Source: Centropus unirufus (lineage: Eukaryota > Chordata > Aves > Cuculiformes > Centropidae). Taken from it: a stretch of DNA of 64,000 bases. Below are positions 35,901-49,600 of this stretch, one piece after another; positions within the stretch are counted from its first letter, which is position 1, and every line of letters starts with the position of its first letter. The notes under the pieces were generated by a model. The model worked only from the letters and a program-made list of their open reading frames with translations. It was not told the origin of the DNA and searched no databases. The stretch lies in NCBI GenBank assembly GCA_013397695.1, contig VYZI01000021.1, positions 3,124,620 to 3,188,619 on the forward strand. The letters are read 5' to 3'. The translations under genes were made by a program, and so were the position numbers.

Positions 35901-38610
35901 ACAGGAAAGCCTTTGTTCCCACAATCTAGGTGCTTTCCTAGAGAAGTGGCAACGGTTGTTTGGTTTTTTGTGTATTGAGGTTGTTGGTATGATAGGGAAA
36001 GTATCATGATTCAGTGCAAGTGATTCATGAGGGTCAGCGACTAGAAGCAGCCAATTTCTTTGAAAGCTCATGATGTTTTACCGATCAGGAACAAAAATGC
36101 TCTACTGGGTTGTCCCTGCACAGTAGCTCTTGGCCACAGTGCTCCTATTCCACCTGTCTACCCGTTGTTGCCAGCCAAAAGTAGAAATAAGGTTTTCTCA
36201 TAAATCAGGACTGTTAACTTAGGAACGAAGGACTTTCCCTCTTGGATCTTAAACCAAGTGAAGCAGAATATTCAGACTGGTAACCGCCCTCCCCTAATCT
36301 CAAAACAGGGTTGGAATGGGATGAGAATAGGATTACCAGGAGCAACAAGAACAGAGAGGGATAAAAAAGAAGGAAAGCAAAAGGGTTAGGAGAAAAGTGG
36401 ATACCAAAGTGGGAATAAGTGGGCAACCAAATTGTCTCCACTGGGGTTTTTGGGCAAGAAGGCTAGAAATCAGTGAACAAGATAGTATATGGCCACTGCT
36501 ATTACTATAAATTTACTGAAGCAAGCAATAACAAGGAAAGATTATGGGAAAAGTGCTAAACAGCTTGGGCAATGCCCTGCTCAAGCCAGAAGAGAATATG
36601 GTGTTGGGAAGGAACAGTAAAGGAAGCAATACTTTAAAGAAGATCGAAGCGTCTGCAAAATGCTTGGAGTGTGTGAGTGTGTGTGTGTGTAGTAGCATAG
36701 CTTGGATTAACCAGCAAGTATATGGCGTTATGTCTGGGGAGATAGAGGTGGGTCCTGGGTCAGAGTGAAGAAGCAAGCTCACCTGATATCACCTGAAAAG
36801 ATCAAATAATACAAGGAAGATCAGATCTGGCTGCTGTGTGGAGGTATCAGATTGTTAAAGGTATCTGTGATCTTTAGGATGGTCCCATCTTTTTCCATGC
36901 TTGTATTTTTCTGTGAAATCCAAGGCAGTCCAAGCCAACACTGTGTGTCACTTACTATGTATGCATGAGCACCCATTGGGATTTGTTGCTGGAAATGCCT
37001 CTCAGCCATTATCCAGCCTCAAGATGTTTTACAGAAGATCAGACGCTTTATGGAGTGGCATAGCTACCTCACCATGTAGACTTTCTAGTAGCAATAGATT
37101 TTTTTTCTTCACTTGAGATGGCTATGAGCTTATTTACAGAGTCAATTAACAAAAGATAACCTCCCATTGTGCAATCATCAATAAATCAATTGTGTTAATA
37201 CTATCTTGGAATGTCCTCCGCTATTTACTTTCATATTGTTGACTCTTGGCACTTAAGAAAGCCAGCACCTTCAAGTTTCACTTGATTATGGGAAAATGGA
37301 TTTTGTAGTAGTCATTAATAAATATAAATTGTTTTGGAAAATATTTAAGTTTTTCGAATTTAACCACTTGCTGAGCATTAAAAACTAACCCTTATTGACT
37401 GTGTTTAACAATTACTTCAGGAGACAGTCTCACATTGTAAGCTGATACTACTGCACCTATGCATTTTGTTGGCTTACTATTCTTACAGCTCCTTCCAACT
37501 GTAAAGTGTGACTATTGACATAAACGTGTAAGTTAAGACTTAATTAAACCACCCAGCTCAGTGAAGTACTTTTCTATAATTTGGCAGATTTCTGTCCCAA
37601 ATGGTTTACTTCTCCATAGGTGATGGATGCATCGCTGTATTTACTCACAATGAGTAGTACCTTACTCTAAGAGCAGCCCCTCTGATTTCAGCTCTATGAG
37701 CATGTATGATGCCACATCCATTAATGTTCATCAGCACAGAAAGGTCCGTTAGTCATGCTGAATAGTGCCTGCTTCCACAGTAGAATGATTTATATCTATG
37801 GGACTGCTCAGCATGAGCAAGGACAGTGGAATGTTTCCCTAAATAGACAATATATAGGCATAGGAATGGGGCAGGGTCATGTTGAGGAAATCTGATGCCC
37901 TCAGCTCATTCTACAAGGACTTCCACCCAAAACTTCAACAGGAACATGTTGGTTTGGGGATAGAATATGATTAATGACAAAGGGGCAGTTGAGATTTTGT
38001 TGCAGGTTGTTTGCAGTCTCAGGCAGACAACGTAACCTGCTTTTTGCTGGGCGTGTATTTTGGGGTTTTCTTTGTACCCGATACATTAAGAAAGATTTTT
38101 TTTCATTTTGTGGTTCCAAGACTACCTTAAGAAATTCTACTTTTTCAAAGGCTAAAATAGAATCAGGGAAGTTATTTTAAAAAAAGAAAAAAGACTGTTG
38201 AACCTAGCCAGTGTATTTCTGATGCCATATTACCTTTGAGGTAAGAAATCAATTATTCCACTTATTCGCCTATTGCTTCAGAAGTCAGTAGCCTTGGCAG
38301 TAAATTGAATATTATGCTGCCACAGACAGCATCTTCCTTGTCAAGCATCTAGTTCCATTCTTCTCTTGATGATGATTGGTGACTTTAAAACTCACATGAC
38401 TTCTAGATAATAAATGAAAACTGTCACTGTTCTAGGACTGCTAGGATTCATTTTTTTCCCTTTCCTCTGCTTTGACCTCATTGTGATGTATTGTCTACTT
38501 CAGGGTGTTTGGAAAAGTAAGGGAAATAGTAGGCAATGACTTTAAAGAAAACACAGACCACTAATTAGATCCCCTCAACAGACCCTGCAATGGCTCTGGT
38601 TAGACAGACA
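32961..38610. other. Non-genic stretch
   Basis: No gene is supported over about 5.6 kb. It holds a (TG)n microsatellite (36669-36690), a slightly CpG-richer patch at about 34195-34375, and an A+T-rich block with conserved-non-coding character at about 37130-37420. Open frames of 60-102 codons on both strands show no recognisable domain. Confidence 0.5.
36669..36690. repeat. (TG)n microsatellite
   Basis: GTGTGTGAGTGTGTGTGTGT: about eleven GT units with one GA interruption. Short and probably polymorphic. Confidence 0.9.
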
Positions 38611-38807
38611 TTAATGGATGGGCTTAACTTCAATGACTGCAGTGTTGTCCTGGCCAAAAATGAGCATAGACAGAGGCTTTTTGCCGGTGCCCAAGCTGCT
38701 GCCAATCTCATCTTCATCCTCACCAAGGGCTGTATGTCTCTTAAAGCCCCATTGTATCATCGTTAGAAATTTGAATGCCCACTCAGCAGGGTCATTCATT
38801 GAACCAT
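38611..38807 (-). CDS. Unidentified coding-exon-like frame
   Basis: The product is not recognised. On the minus strand a frame opens directly after an acceptor-like TTTTCAG (38808-38814) preceded by a pyrimidine-rich CTATCTTTTCTGTCCTC, and runs to TAA at 38611-38613. An in-frame TAG lies only a few codons upstream of the acceptor, so the frame begins where an exon would. If spliced there, the exon starts with two bases of a split codon and encodes about 65 residues: GSMNDPAEWAFKFL near the start, then a basic WGFKRH, an acidic GEDEDE and a final VIEVKPIH. The composition (balanced, Gly/Asp/Lys rich, few Ser/Leu runs) and local G+C are unlike the chance frames nearby. A donor-like GTGAGG inside (GT at 38722-38723) would give an 84-base internal exon instead. 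A poor ATG context and lack of a clear polyadenylation signal downstream weaken it. It could be a terminal exon, an internal exon or a pseudogene scrap. Confidence 0.3.
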
Positions 38808-40192
38808 CTGAAAACTAACCTTATTGAGGACAGAAAAGATAGCAGCTCTCAGTCATATTAATCTGGACAGATAACTTGTGTAAATGCAAATTAGTTTACA
38901 AGAATATGTAGTTAAGCCTTGAACCAAGCGCCTTTTATCAGCAGCCTCCAGCTAGATTGACCATACACGAACTATGTAACCGCCACTGTAAGTCAAACAT
39001 TTGATACTCACCTGTTCTTTTTTCTAACAGGAAAAACTTTTACTTAAACAGTTGGGTTTTTTTTCAGAGAGTACACACTAGGCAGTCTGAATTCCAGAAC
39101 ATCTCAGTTCTTGTAACTCGGCATAACTTCAAAATCCAATGATGTTTCAGTGCTCGTATTGCTCATCTGGGATAAAAATCCGAATGAGCTTTCTGGAAGA
39201 AAGGAACTATTTAGTGGTTTGGAAGCTCTGTAGTGGAGCTTAACTGCCTGAATGTGGGGAGGCATGAGCAGGACGTGACTGAGGACTGGGGACTTGCTTA
39301 CAGGGCATTTTCTTTGAAGAAAGGGACTACGGAAAAGAAAGGAGTCACAGAGCTGGATGAAACACACACTGTGAAATCAATAAATGTAACAGTTTAACTC
39401 TCCTACAGTTCAGCCATAATCATGTGTTGAAAAATGCAAGTATACCATGCAACATCTTTGGTTAACTTCTTACATGAAAGAAACCCTGGACACTGAATAT
39501 CGTCTTTGCTATGGTTGCATATTGACAGCTATGAGGACATACTGGCTAAGGAAGACACAAACCCTAATTTCAAGAAGGAAATTAGCTGATGAATCATACC
39601 TTTCACCACAAATTAAAATGGGTTGGGTATATACTGCTCTTAGTTCCATAATGATTACATCTGACTGTCTGTATACATTGATTATAAACAAAAATATTTT
39701 TTAAAAAGTTAAAGGAATAATAAACCCTGTTCAAAAATAGCAGAACAGATAAGATGTTTCTTTAAAATCTGGGAACAGAGATTATTAATTAAGTGCTATA
39801 AAAGGGTATATAAAATGTATGTAAATGGCCACTGTTTAGCATCTGGGATCCCAAGGCAATGCTCTCTATTGACAATGATAATTGCTAATTTTCCTTGGCG
39901 GGTAAATCAATCCCCCAGGTTTTTAAAAGTGTAAGGTAGCATCACTCCAAATGAGGAAACCACTGCAGCAGTAACATCTCCGTTAAACCCCTAGGAAGTG
40001 CTTATAAACATGTTTCTCCTCTGCTGCAGTCCATATGGTACCAAGCACTCTGTTGGCTCTCCACAAATAAATAACAAGATAGTGCATATCGCCGCAGTGT
40101 GGATTTATGCTCCTGCCTTCTGAGGTCAAACAAAAATAAAGTAGGAAAGTAATAATCATGGAAGTTATTCTTGTATTTATATGTGCACGAAC

Positions 40193-40207
40193 ATATATAT
40201 ATATATA
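40193..40207. repeat. (TA)n microsatellite
   Basis: Seven to eight uninterrupted AT units, preceded by ATGTGCACGAAC and followed by AAATGTATGTA. Confidence 0.9.
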
Positions 40208-43200
40208 AATGTATGTAACAAAATCATGCCCTAACCACTCACCTTGTCGGAACGTAGGCATTTAAATTATCTCCCACCTGCAATGCACAGAACACATGGC
40301 TGAATAACCCACTCTCTCACTGAACTATTTGGAGAACTGAATGATACATTATAAATAAAAATAGCCATGGAAGCTATCAGTTCTTAATCTATTCCTGTTA
40401 TATGTAGATCTTTAAACAGTGTTTCAGAAAATGATAGGATGAATGAGACAACCCCTGTCTCTTTTACTCACTCACCCAAGTGATTCCCAACCACTTGCTT
40501 ACAAAATAAGTAAGGCAAGCAGAATCTGTATTTAAATAATTGTGGAATAATAGAGAGAGTAAAGGCTAAGAAGGAGCTGTTCTGGTCCATTGGGTAAATA
40601 TTATGATCTTTATAGTGGAAAATAAATGCCCAGCTATCTATGAAACCAATAGACCTGTTCCAGTCTATCGAATTATAATTTGTGTTTTTAAAAAACAATT
40701 TTAAATGGAGTTGCTCTGATCTATAGAGCACATTATATAGCTTGGAAAGACTCTGAATACATATTTATCTGGAAAATTTAAACAGCTCTCTATAAATAAT
40801 AAGTATCGGCGGGAGGGGGCAAAAGCCCTGATTAAATATGTCATTGCTTTACACATAAAAGTAGATGAATGCAGAACAACTCTTCCCACAGGAATATTAC
40901 ATTCGAGCCTTCTCCCTTGTCTCACAAGCTAAGGTGTGTCAAGCTAGGTCAGTCTTAGATAAAAGACCTCTAAGGAAGACCTAGTTATTGCAAGGAAAGG
41001 TGCTGACGATTCTAATTTATGCACCATCCTCTGAGTCAGCACTGAATTCATTTTCTGACTTGATGCTGAGGTGTGCTGAGTTCTTGTCTTTCAATAATAT
41101 TGAAAAAAAAGCCTACCCTCTACAACTGCAGCTCATTAAAGTTTTCACGGCAGGCTTTGGAAGACTGGGGTGCCAAGCCAATGTTCTTTAGAAGTTCCAG
41201 CAGAAATAATTAAATTCTCTCTCAGGTCTCCCCGCAGTTTCAATCGGATGTGGTATGCTTCTTTGGTTTCTACCCTAGTGTGTAGTGTCACTATACACCA
41301 TTAGACAGCTGTCGTGCTTGAACCTTGGGATAGCTCTATATCAGTGGTGGGTGATGCTAATTCAATGTAACACTTATCCAACTCACAAGGCTTTTGGCAG
41401 CTTAATTAAGGTGCTGGTTAAAAGACTCTTGAGAAATTGTAGTGTATTATTATTTTTCCCATTAGTCCTATATTCACATGTTTATCAAATAAACTATGGG
41501 ACTATCTCAATAAAAAGTAGGAACACAACACAGATTAATGGCTGCAGCATCACTGGACCACATCCCTAGGCTAAGATGGATTTGACCACGTCCTGACCCT
41601 CAGTCTTTCAAGATAATAATATATATTTTAAGGAGCATTTTTCCTTGTTTCCACAGTACTATAATTTCAGGTCAAAATGGCAGAACAGTTTGATATTCTT
41701 GCCTTTTCTCAGGTTTTGTCATATCATTATTTAAACATAGGTTTTTGGATTTAATTTGACAATCTTTATGTAGTTGCTGGCATGGTAATTGAGTCTACTT
41801 GTCTTTTTCAGGACACAAGAAGATCTAACTAAGTCAGAATGTCTCAGTTACAGCCCAGATTTCTATTTATTACCTATCTCACCGAAAAAGACAAGGTGAG
41901 TTATCATTCAGTGCAGAACAACTGAAAGCCACTTATATGCTTGAAGTACTGTATAACCATCCTGTACAGAAGTGCAGTGTTTAAGTGCATGTGCTACAGC
42001 TCAGACGAATCCCTGTGAAACAATAACATTGAGCCCAAAAGGTCTCTGCAACTGAGGGTAGTGATCTAGAAAGCTTACCTCCCATCCAGCATCAAAACAA
42101 ACCCTTTCTGAGATTACTGTATTGATACAATGGCTTATGGCAGATTGCTCTTCAGCCTTACAACTTACATTCTGTATGATAAGTTCAACATGAAGTGACA
42201 GTCACAGCAAGGGTTCAAGGCTGTAACTTTTTTAAAAAAACCTAATTTTTACTGAAGTTAGAGTTCCAATGAATGAGAAAATGTGAGCATACACCCACAT
42301 ATATATCAAAGCTGCGATCTCTGTAAATGCCATCACCATTACTTATGGCGAGGATGATGCTAATATTTGAAAATATTTCAATAGGAAGCCAATTTCAGAC
42401 CTGCAAATTGTAATCATGAAGATAATATTTCAAGGCTTCTCTTAGTGGACCAAGGAAGAAGAAACCTGTCTGTTCTACTTATCTCCATAGCAGATTGGAT
42501 GAGGCCATTCTACACATAAATTTGAGTGGGAAATGCCCTTGAATTCTTTTTCATCCTGGGGTACTGCTTGTCCTTTTAAATTAGGAACATTTAGTGAGAA
42601 AAAAAATATACATAGAGTTTGTAATCATTACTAAAAATTAGTCTCACCACTTTCAGCTTTAGTCTAATTGTATGTCCCCAGTGTAGCCTTTAGCTATTAG
42701 TGGAATATATGGGAGGAATGTCTTATTTGTGTTCAGGTTAATACTGAAAAAATGAAGGAAAAAAAAATAAGATTTACCTCTGGCAATTCTATTTTAAAAG
42801 CATTTTGTTATGCCTGCATGATAGAGTTATGTTTTCTTGTCTTGTAATGTATTTTAAAACAAAATCAGAAGCAAAGAATGTCAGTGAAGATTTTTTTTTC
42901 CTCTTTCTTTCATAGTGCCGTTTGGCTGAAATAGCCTTGTACAAATGTCTGTGAATTATAAGTGGAATTTATGTTTTGCTCTTCAGATCAAAAAAAATAT
43001 TAGGTAGATAATCTTAAGCTATGAAGAGTATTTTTAGTTATTAAGAAATGTTGACATTTACTGGCCAAGAGCCTGGCATGTAGTTGCAAAGGTCATCAAT
43101 GAGTAAACAGACATTAATGGTTAGCTGGATAACTGGTACATAAACAGGTCATATTAATAATTAACACAGAGGAAAACTGGCAGTTTACAGCAAGCTTAGG

Positions 43201-46200
43201 AAAATAGCTAATAGAAATAACTTTTGAAAGGGCAAGGACCAGTTTTTTGAAAACACCTAAAAATTAAACCTAAAGGAGCCTAATTTTAAAGCACTCATTC
43301 TCCCTTCTCTCTCTCAGCTTATGAACAAATTCTTTTATAATTCATGGAAAGTTATTTGAATCGCTGAAAAAAGTACTGCACAACTGCTCATTCTGCAATT
43401 GATTCTCAGACTGATGTTGTCTTGTTGTTATACTTGCTATGTACTCTGCAGTATATAAAATATTTAAAGAATTTATTTCATCCCCAAATATATCTGGTTA
43501 AAAAATTTAAAAAAAGACAATCCTTCCCTTTTCTCATTACTAGAAAGATATTAAAATGTATGAATATTTGGACTTAACCTTCTATCAATGCTCATTAGTG
43601 CTGCCTGTTGATTCAAAGCAAAATATATTTTAAATTGCCAACCATGCAAGTTTTACCAACACTTTTTTTCTAAAGTATAAGTCTAGGCATTTCTATATCA
43701 CATTCTAAAAAGTGAGATTTTTTTCACAATTTTTTGGTTTCTCAGCTCAGCAGCAGCTTTCTTTTGCAACACTGTTTATTCCAGACCAACATTAAAATTA
43801 CTCATAAAGCCAGGCTTCATTCTTAGGTCCACTATTAGTCGTAGTTGACTCTACTGCAAACATATCCCTGGTCATCAAGGATCAGAAATATAAAAAATTA
43901 AGTATAAGCATATATATAAGCATAAAGTGTATTTGTGGTGCAATAGAAATGGGTTCTGATTATGTATTTGGAGAACAAGGAGTTTTCTGTGTACCTACAG
44001 ATGCAACATAAAATTCATGCTGCAGTAGGTGGAGAAGACTCTTTCTCCCTTATTTTCGTCAAAATGTCATTTATTAATGTAATTACTTAATGATACACAG
44101 AAGTCACCACCTCTGGGTGCTCTCATACAGATTTTACAAAAACAGTATTTATGTGTGAATTTAGTTTACAGCCAGGCTCTGGCTTACAGCGGAACTCCAC
44201 TTATTGACTAAAGAACTAAGAATTTGAGAATTAACATTTCTATCATCTTGTGAACATGCAACCATTTTATTCTGTGGTCTCTGTTCCCTCTCTTTCAAAG
44301 AACACCTACCATTTGGCTTCAGGAAACTGTGGTCTATTTAATGATACTGAGACATTATTTAACACTTTTTATCTACCGCTCTAAAAATATTTCTTGTACA
44401 GCAGAATAACAGCAGACAAGATGTAGATACATCCTTGCCCTTAATGATTTTGAGATTCAGATAACCAGAAGCCAAATATGGCTCATATTTTTGTGTTCAG
44501 TTTAGTATGACCTGAAGCTGAATCCCACGTAACTCACTTCGCTCCCTCTTTCCTGTCATCCCATGAACTCCAATTCTGCCCAAAGACCTATACATGCAAA
44601 TCCAGTACTGAGGGCCTCTGTTTGATCTAGATTTTGATAATACATATTCACCCAGTGGAAAATTGTGAAGGATGAAGAGCTCTCCATTTGGAGTGGGTGT
44701 TTGATTTGTTAATTGCTTGCTCCTGTAGCTCAGAAGTTTCATAGTTGAAAAAGGTCAATAGTTATTGGTACCCATTGCAACAAAAGTCTGGTTAACAATT
44801 TGTAGAAATGTCTCCTATTTGTCCAAATTCCTTTTTTAATACAGTTATAGTTTACTCATGGCATTGAAAGGCTTCACTTTAGTGTACACCCTATCTTTAT
44901 TCTTGGACAGCTGTATTTATTCACCCTCTTCTTTCCTAACATGTATCTTTTTCTCATAAATTTACCTTAAAAAAAAACAATCTTTATTTAATTAACCATT
45001 CCATTTTTTAAACACTTTAATGCCACTAGAATATACTGAAGAACTTTACAGTCTGAGTCAAAAGGGCATTTTGGCAAAAGAATATTGGAGCTGTGTTGCT
45101 GACACTTCTTAGAAGGTAGTGTCTACAGGGCAGGGGGAGAACTCAGTAAAGTACTGGCAGATGTAAATAACAGTGTCACATTTTGGGATGAAAACCAGTT
45201 CATGGTCGTGCTCTTTAAGAACAATTTCTGTGTCTCTGTGAAACCCCACGAAAATGGGGAGGTCTGCACCCCTGGCAGCAGACACCACAGCGGCAGAGAA
45301 TGGAGACTAGCTTTGCACCACTAATCCAGTTAATCCTGGTTATTTCAGGGTTCCTTCTGCAGCAATACAGAGAGTGATGTGGCTGGAAGGGAAGGATGAG
45401 CCTGAAAGAGATAGTGGGCAAGGGCAGAGGAAGCAGATCCCCCCAGGTCCTCCTGTTATTCGAGGGGAGAGCTGCCAAGCTGGGGTGACCCCAGCCATCA
45501 GGACAGAACAGCTAACATGAAGCGACACTTTCAACCTAGGAAAATTTTACTGCTTAGCAGATATTACAAAGTTATGCATGGTGTACAAAATTTCCCCCGT
45601 AGGCCCGCATTTGGCCATCCTTCCTCTACTAAGCCCAACGAAAAGATCTAAAATAGACTCTCTCCAGAGTTTGGGACTAAGGAGCACAGGCCAGGGTTCA
45701 GCTCCACCACACAAGCTCCAGCCTGTTGTCCCTGCCAGCAGGACACTGCAGCATGGACTTGAAACGTCTGGAGAAAAATGTGTTTGAGATTTCAAGGAAG
45801 GAGAAAAAAAAATCTAAAAACCCCAAGAAAATAAACTGAGATATAAAAATGTGAAAGCCATTAGAAAACGTGGTTTAAACTTAAGAATAAATGCAATGGC
45901 ATAGTCACATTCTTTAAAAGCTTTGCTCCACTCAGAGTGGCTTTGTTATTAGTGATTCTTAATGCATGAGATAGTGGTTTGGAATAAATCTTTAAGTAAT
46001 TCAAAACAAGGACTCTTCAGTAAATAGTTGAAATTAAAGGGGGAGTTAGAGTCATCTGGTTTCCATTAGGATGATAAAATAGTTCACTTGAAACCTTTTA
46101 CAAGATGCTTTGTTACTGGGAGGTGTCTGTGCATCTCACTCCATCACTAGCCATTTGACACAACATAAAAGGCTTCAAAAGCCTTGCTAGGCCTTTTAAT

Positions 46201-46666
46201 CAAAAACTAATTGTAATAGATATTGGGGAGTGTTAACACTGTGACCGCTAGGTTGTATCTTCAGTATATAAGCAGGAGTGAACATTAAACACAACCCTGA
46301 GTTGATAGGGCTTATCAGAATTTCAGAGTTAAGTGCTAAGTACTGCAGCGCGGTATCTGCGTGCTGTTGCTTTGTACCGCTTTTGGAGTTAATTGCACTG
46401 TAGGACTTCATCTTCCCAACAAAATTTATAGCATCATCAGAGAAATTGGAAGCCCACTGAAGAAATTCCTGCAGCTTACAGTTCAGTGAAACCATAGGGA
46501 AAAAATCACGGTATCTAAGACATTTGCTGAGGAAGGAGGGGTTCCTTCCTCTGCCCATCCTTCTTTTACCCCATGATAAAAATGAGCTCTTTCTCCCTTT
46601 TGAAGCTGTATTTGCTGTTAATGCTGTAGCAGAAGAATTAGGGCACCAGGAAACACAGGACTCCCC

Positions 46667-46679
46667 AAAAAAAAAAAAA
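46667..46679. repeat. A13 homopolymer
   Basis: Thirteen A residues after CTCCCC. No associated retroposon recognised. Confidence 0.85.
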
Positions 46680-49600
46680 TTCTGGCCCTAAAACTGTCAC
46701 TAAGTTGGCATACATGTCTGCTTTTCAGTCCCACGTGTCTTATTAGGATTGTTGACATGAATATTCACAGTGCTCAAGGAAACAGCTTTATTGATTTTAC
46801 TGATATGGGGTGGGATCAGGGTAACTGATTTTAACCTAATTCATGCATTTTTCCAGATAACAGGTGACCTTAATATTTACACACCGTTGCACCATAATAA
46901 ACCCATGCCAGATTCTCTTCTGTTATATGAACTGTTGAAAATAAGAGTTCAAAGTTTTTAGGCAAGGAGCTCAGATCCAGACTGTCAGGCACTGAGGAAA
47001 TCAGAGATATGGCAGTATATTCGAGTTGAGAATGTAGCCCACAGCGTAAAATTTCTTGTTAAGCACAGTAAAGTGCATTAAAAACACTGTTACTGTTATT
47101 TCTCATGAGTTCATTAAAACCTGTATGCTACCAAAATCTCAAGACAGCTGTGTTCCTTTTTACTCCAATTTCAAACAATATAATTAAAAAAGCATTTGAT
47201 GAAATGTAGACACTTGTACCATTTACACTGGAATGCTGGCACCATCCAAAATCAACTAGCCTGTAAATAGATTAGAATCTGTGTAGCCAAGTTTTTTATT
47301 CTAGGAAAGCATATTCAAAAGGAAGTCTCAACCTCTCCTGGTGAAGAATAAGCTTTATTTGTAAAACCCATAATTATCTCCAATGTTCTGAGAAGATGGG
47401 AGAGCTGCAAATGTTAAAACAAAACATAAGGAACAGTTTTGGACGTTTAAGCAGAAGCAAATAAGGATGATGTACTTTTCCCCTATTAGTTTACTATATA
47501 AATGAGAAGACATTACAGAGTGAAATTTAATTAAAGTAATCGACCAAATTGCATTTTGTAGTAGTTATTGTCGTTAGCAGCCCTGACTCCTCTGTCAAAA
47601 GGATTTGCTGAAGATTATTTCTAAGGGGTATTTATTATGAATATTAATATCCAGGAAGAACCATCAACATATTAAAATTCATTTGAAGCACTTTATGGAA
47701 GACTGCAAACAGAAATGACTGCTGAAAAACAAGGTGTCTAATCATGTTAGCTTGGTTCACACATGGTTAAACTAGAAGTAGAACAGGGAGAGGAAGTGTA
47801 ATAAAAGGTATATTTGTTATATTATGATGAAAATGTGCTTAAAGGGTACCAGGAACACTTATGACTTGCTGTTTAAGGCAGGTTTTTCTGTAGTCTTGCA
47901 CCGCCTCACTGAAAAGTCTGATTCTTCGGTCTGTATGTTAATTCCTGTTTGATCTTTTTAGTGCCTGTTTGCAGGAGGTATATAATTATGGAGGGCCAGA
48001 ATTCCTACAGAGAACTTGGTTCACAGGTGCTACCCGCGCTAATTATAGCAACAACAGATAATTTGGGTTTGGTATTCAATACCCCAAACTGTATCTGTCA
48101 AGCCCCTCTCTTCTGTAGGGGGAAGGACACATTTTTTAGCTAGGATGTGCATGAAGGGCTGTCTAAAGTTGCATCACTGTCTTTTCCAGCATGAATGCTG
48201 CTTGATATTCTTGTTAAGAAAAAGAAAAATGTGAAGGCGAGATGGGAAGGTGAGGAATGGCACTGAAAGAAATATTTAAAGGGAGAAAAACTAGGAATTC
48301 CTGACCCACTCTTTTAATTTTTCTGTGCTCTGGAGACAGAGTTTGAAGACTGATGGCTGTATGCCAGAGGGAAAAATGGTTTTTATGAGATTGCAAGGGT
48401 TGCACGTTGTAAGTTAAATCAGCCTTAGTCCTCCTCAGCTTCACCCCATCCTTCCTCTCCTCCACCTATTTGCTTTGAACATTTTCAACTTCCCTTTCAA
48501 CAATGCCATCTGCAACTTTCATACCACTAGTGTTTAAAAGAAATACCTGACAACAAATAAGGCTTAAATATAAGAAAGTTGGGCATCCCAAGATGGGTCA
48601 CAGCTCCAGACATCAGCTTCTCTTGTCCTTTTAATAAAAGCTCAGATCCCTGTCAACTTAGCATTCTGCCTCTGCTCTGCCAGGAGGCACTTCTTTCTCT
48701 TCAATACAAAAGAGTTTGAACATTCTTCCCTTGTAAACATTGTTGCACACCTGTTCATGCTCAAGAATATCAGGAACCATTTCTCAGGAGCTGTTCTGGC
48801 AGTGTGTGACCAAATGCACCACAAAGGAGCCAGTGCAAAGTTAGGAATTTCCTCAAAGATAGTTAGAGCTGGGAAGAGTCACTTCACTCCATTGCCAAAG
48901 TTCCTTCAATAACTTTTTAACAGGTTTTATCCACCTATTAGCACCAGTCAGTGTGACAGCGGCTACACAATCCCAAAAGTCTGGTTGACTAGGCCATGAC
49001 AGCTTCTGAACTACTGAGCTGGAAGTAAAAAACCTAACTAATTCTACTCCTGAGTAGAGTAAAAAAGAGAAGCCATTTCTATTGCTGAATACAGCAAAAA
49101 TCCTTAAGGGAGTCCGCTGATTACACTACTGAGATTTGTATGAACTAACTAGGGTAAATAATTAGACTATATTTTAATTAATATATCAGTGCCTGCTAGC
49201 ACAATATAGTTAAATTTGTGCCACTATTAGAGCTGAATGAAAGAAAATTGTCCTATTTGTGTGGAAATTATAATCATGACCTTTCCAAGAAAAAGTGAAG
49301 GAAAGAAAAAAAACACAACTCTTTTTTGTGCTGCAAGAAGTCAAGAGGTGTCTTTAGTTCACCAAGTGCCCATGTGCCTCTTCTCTAGGTAGCAAACCTG
49401 AATATGGCAAAGGCGTCTCTAGTGAACAGGGAAATGAGCCACATACACACGTATATATATGTGACACAGATCACAAAATGAGGGCTAAAAATACAGCTCA
49501 ATTATTCAAAGTATATAATTTTTTTTTCAAGCTTGACCTTGTTATTACTTTGAAGCACCCATGTCACTCGAAAGGGTGACCTCCTTGCACAAACAAGAAA

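Noticed and set aside
42079..42171. Exon-like minus segment with donor GAG|GTAAGC and open frame
   Set aside because: The acceptor side lacks a pyrimidine tract and the 31-codon frame is too short to distinguish from chance.
44400..44475. AACAGCAGACAAGATG ... CCTTGCCCTTAATG, resembling the SINE-like fragment at 18785
   Set aside because: The match is too interrupted to support a family call.
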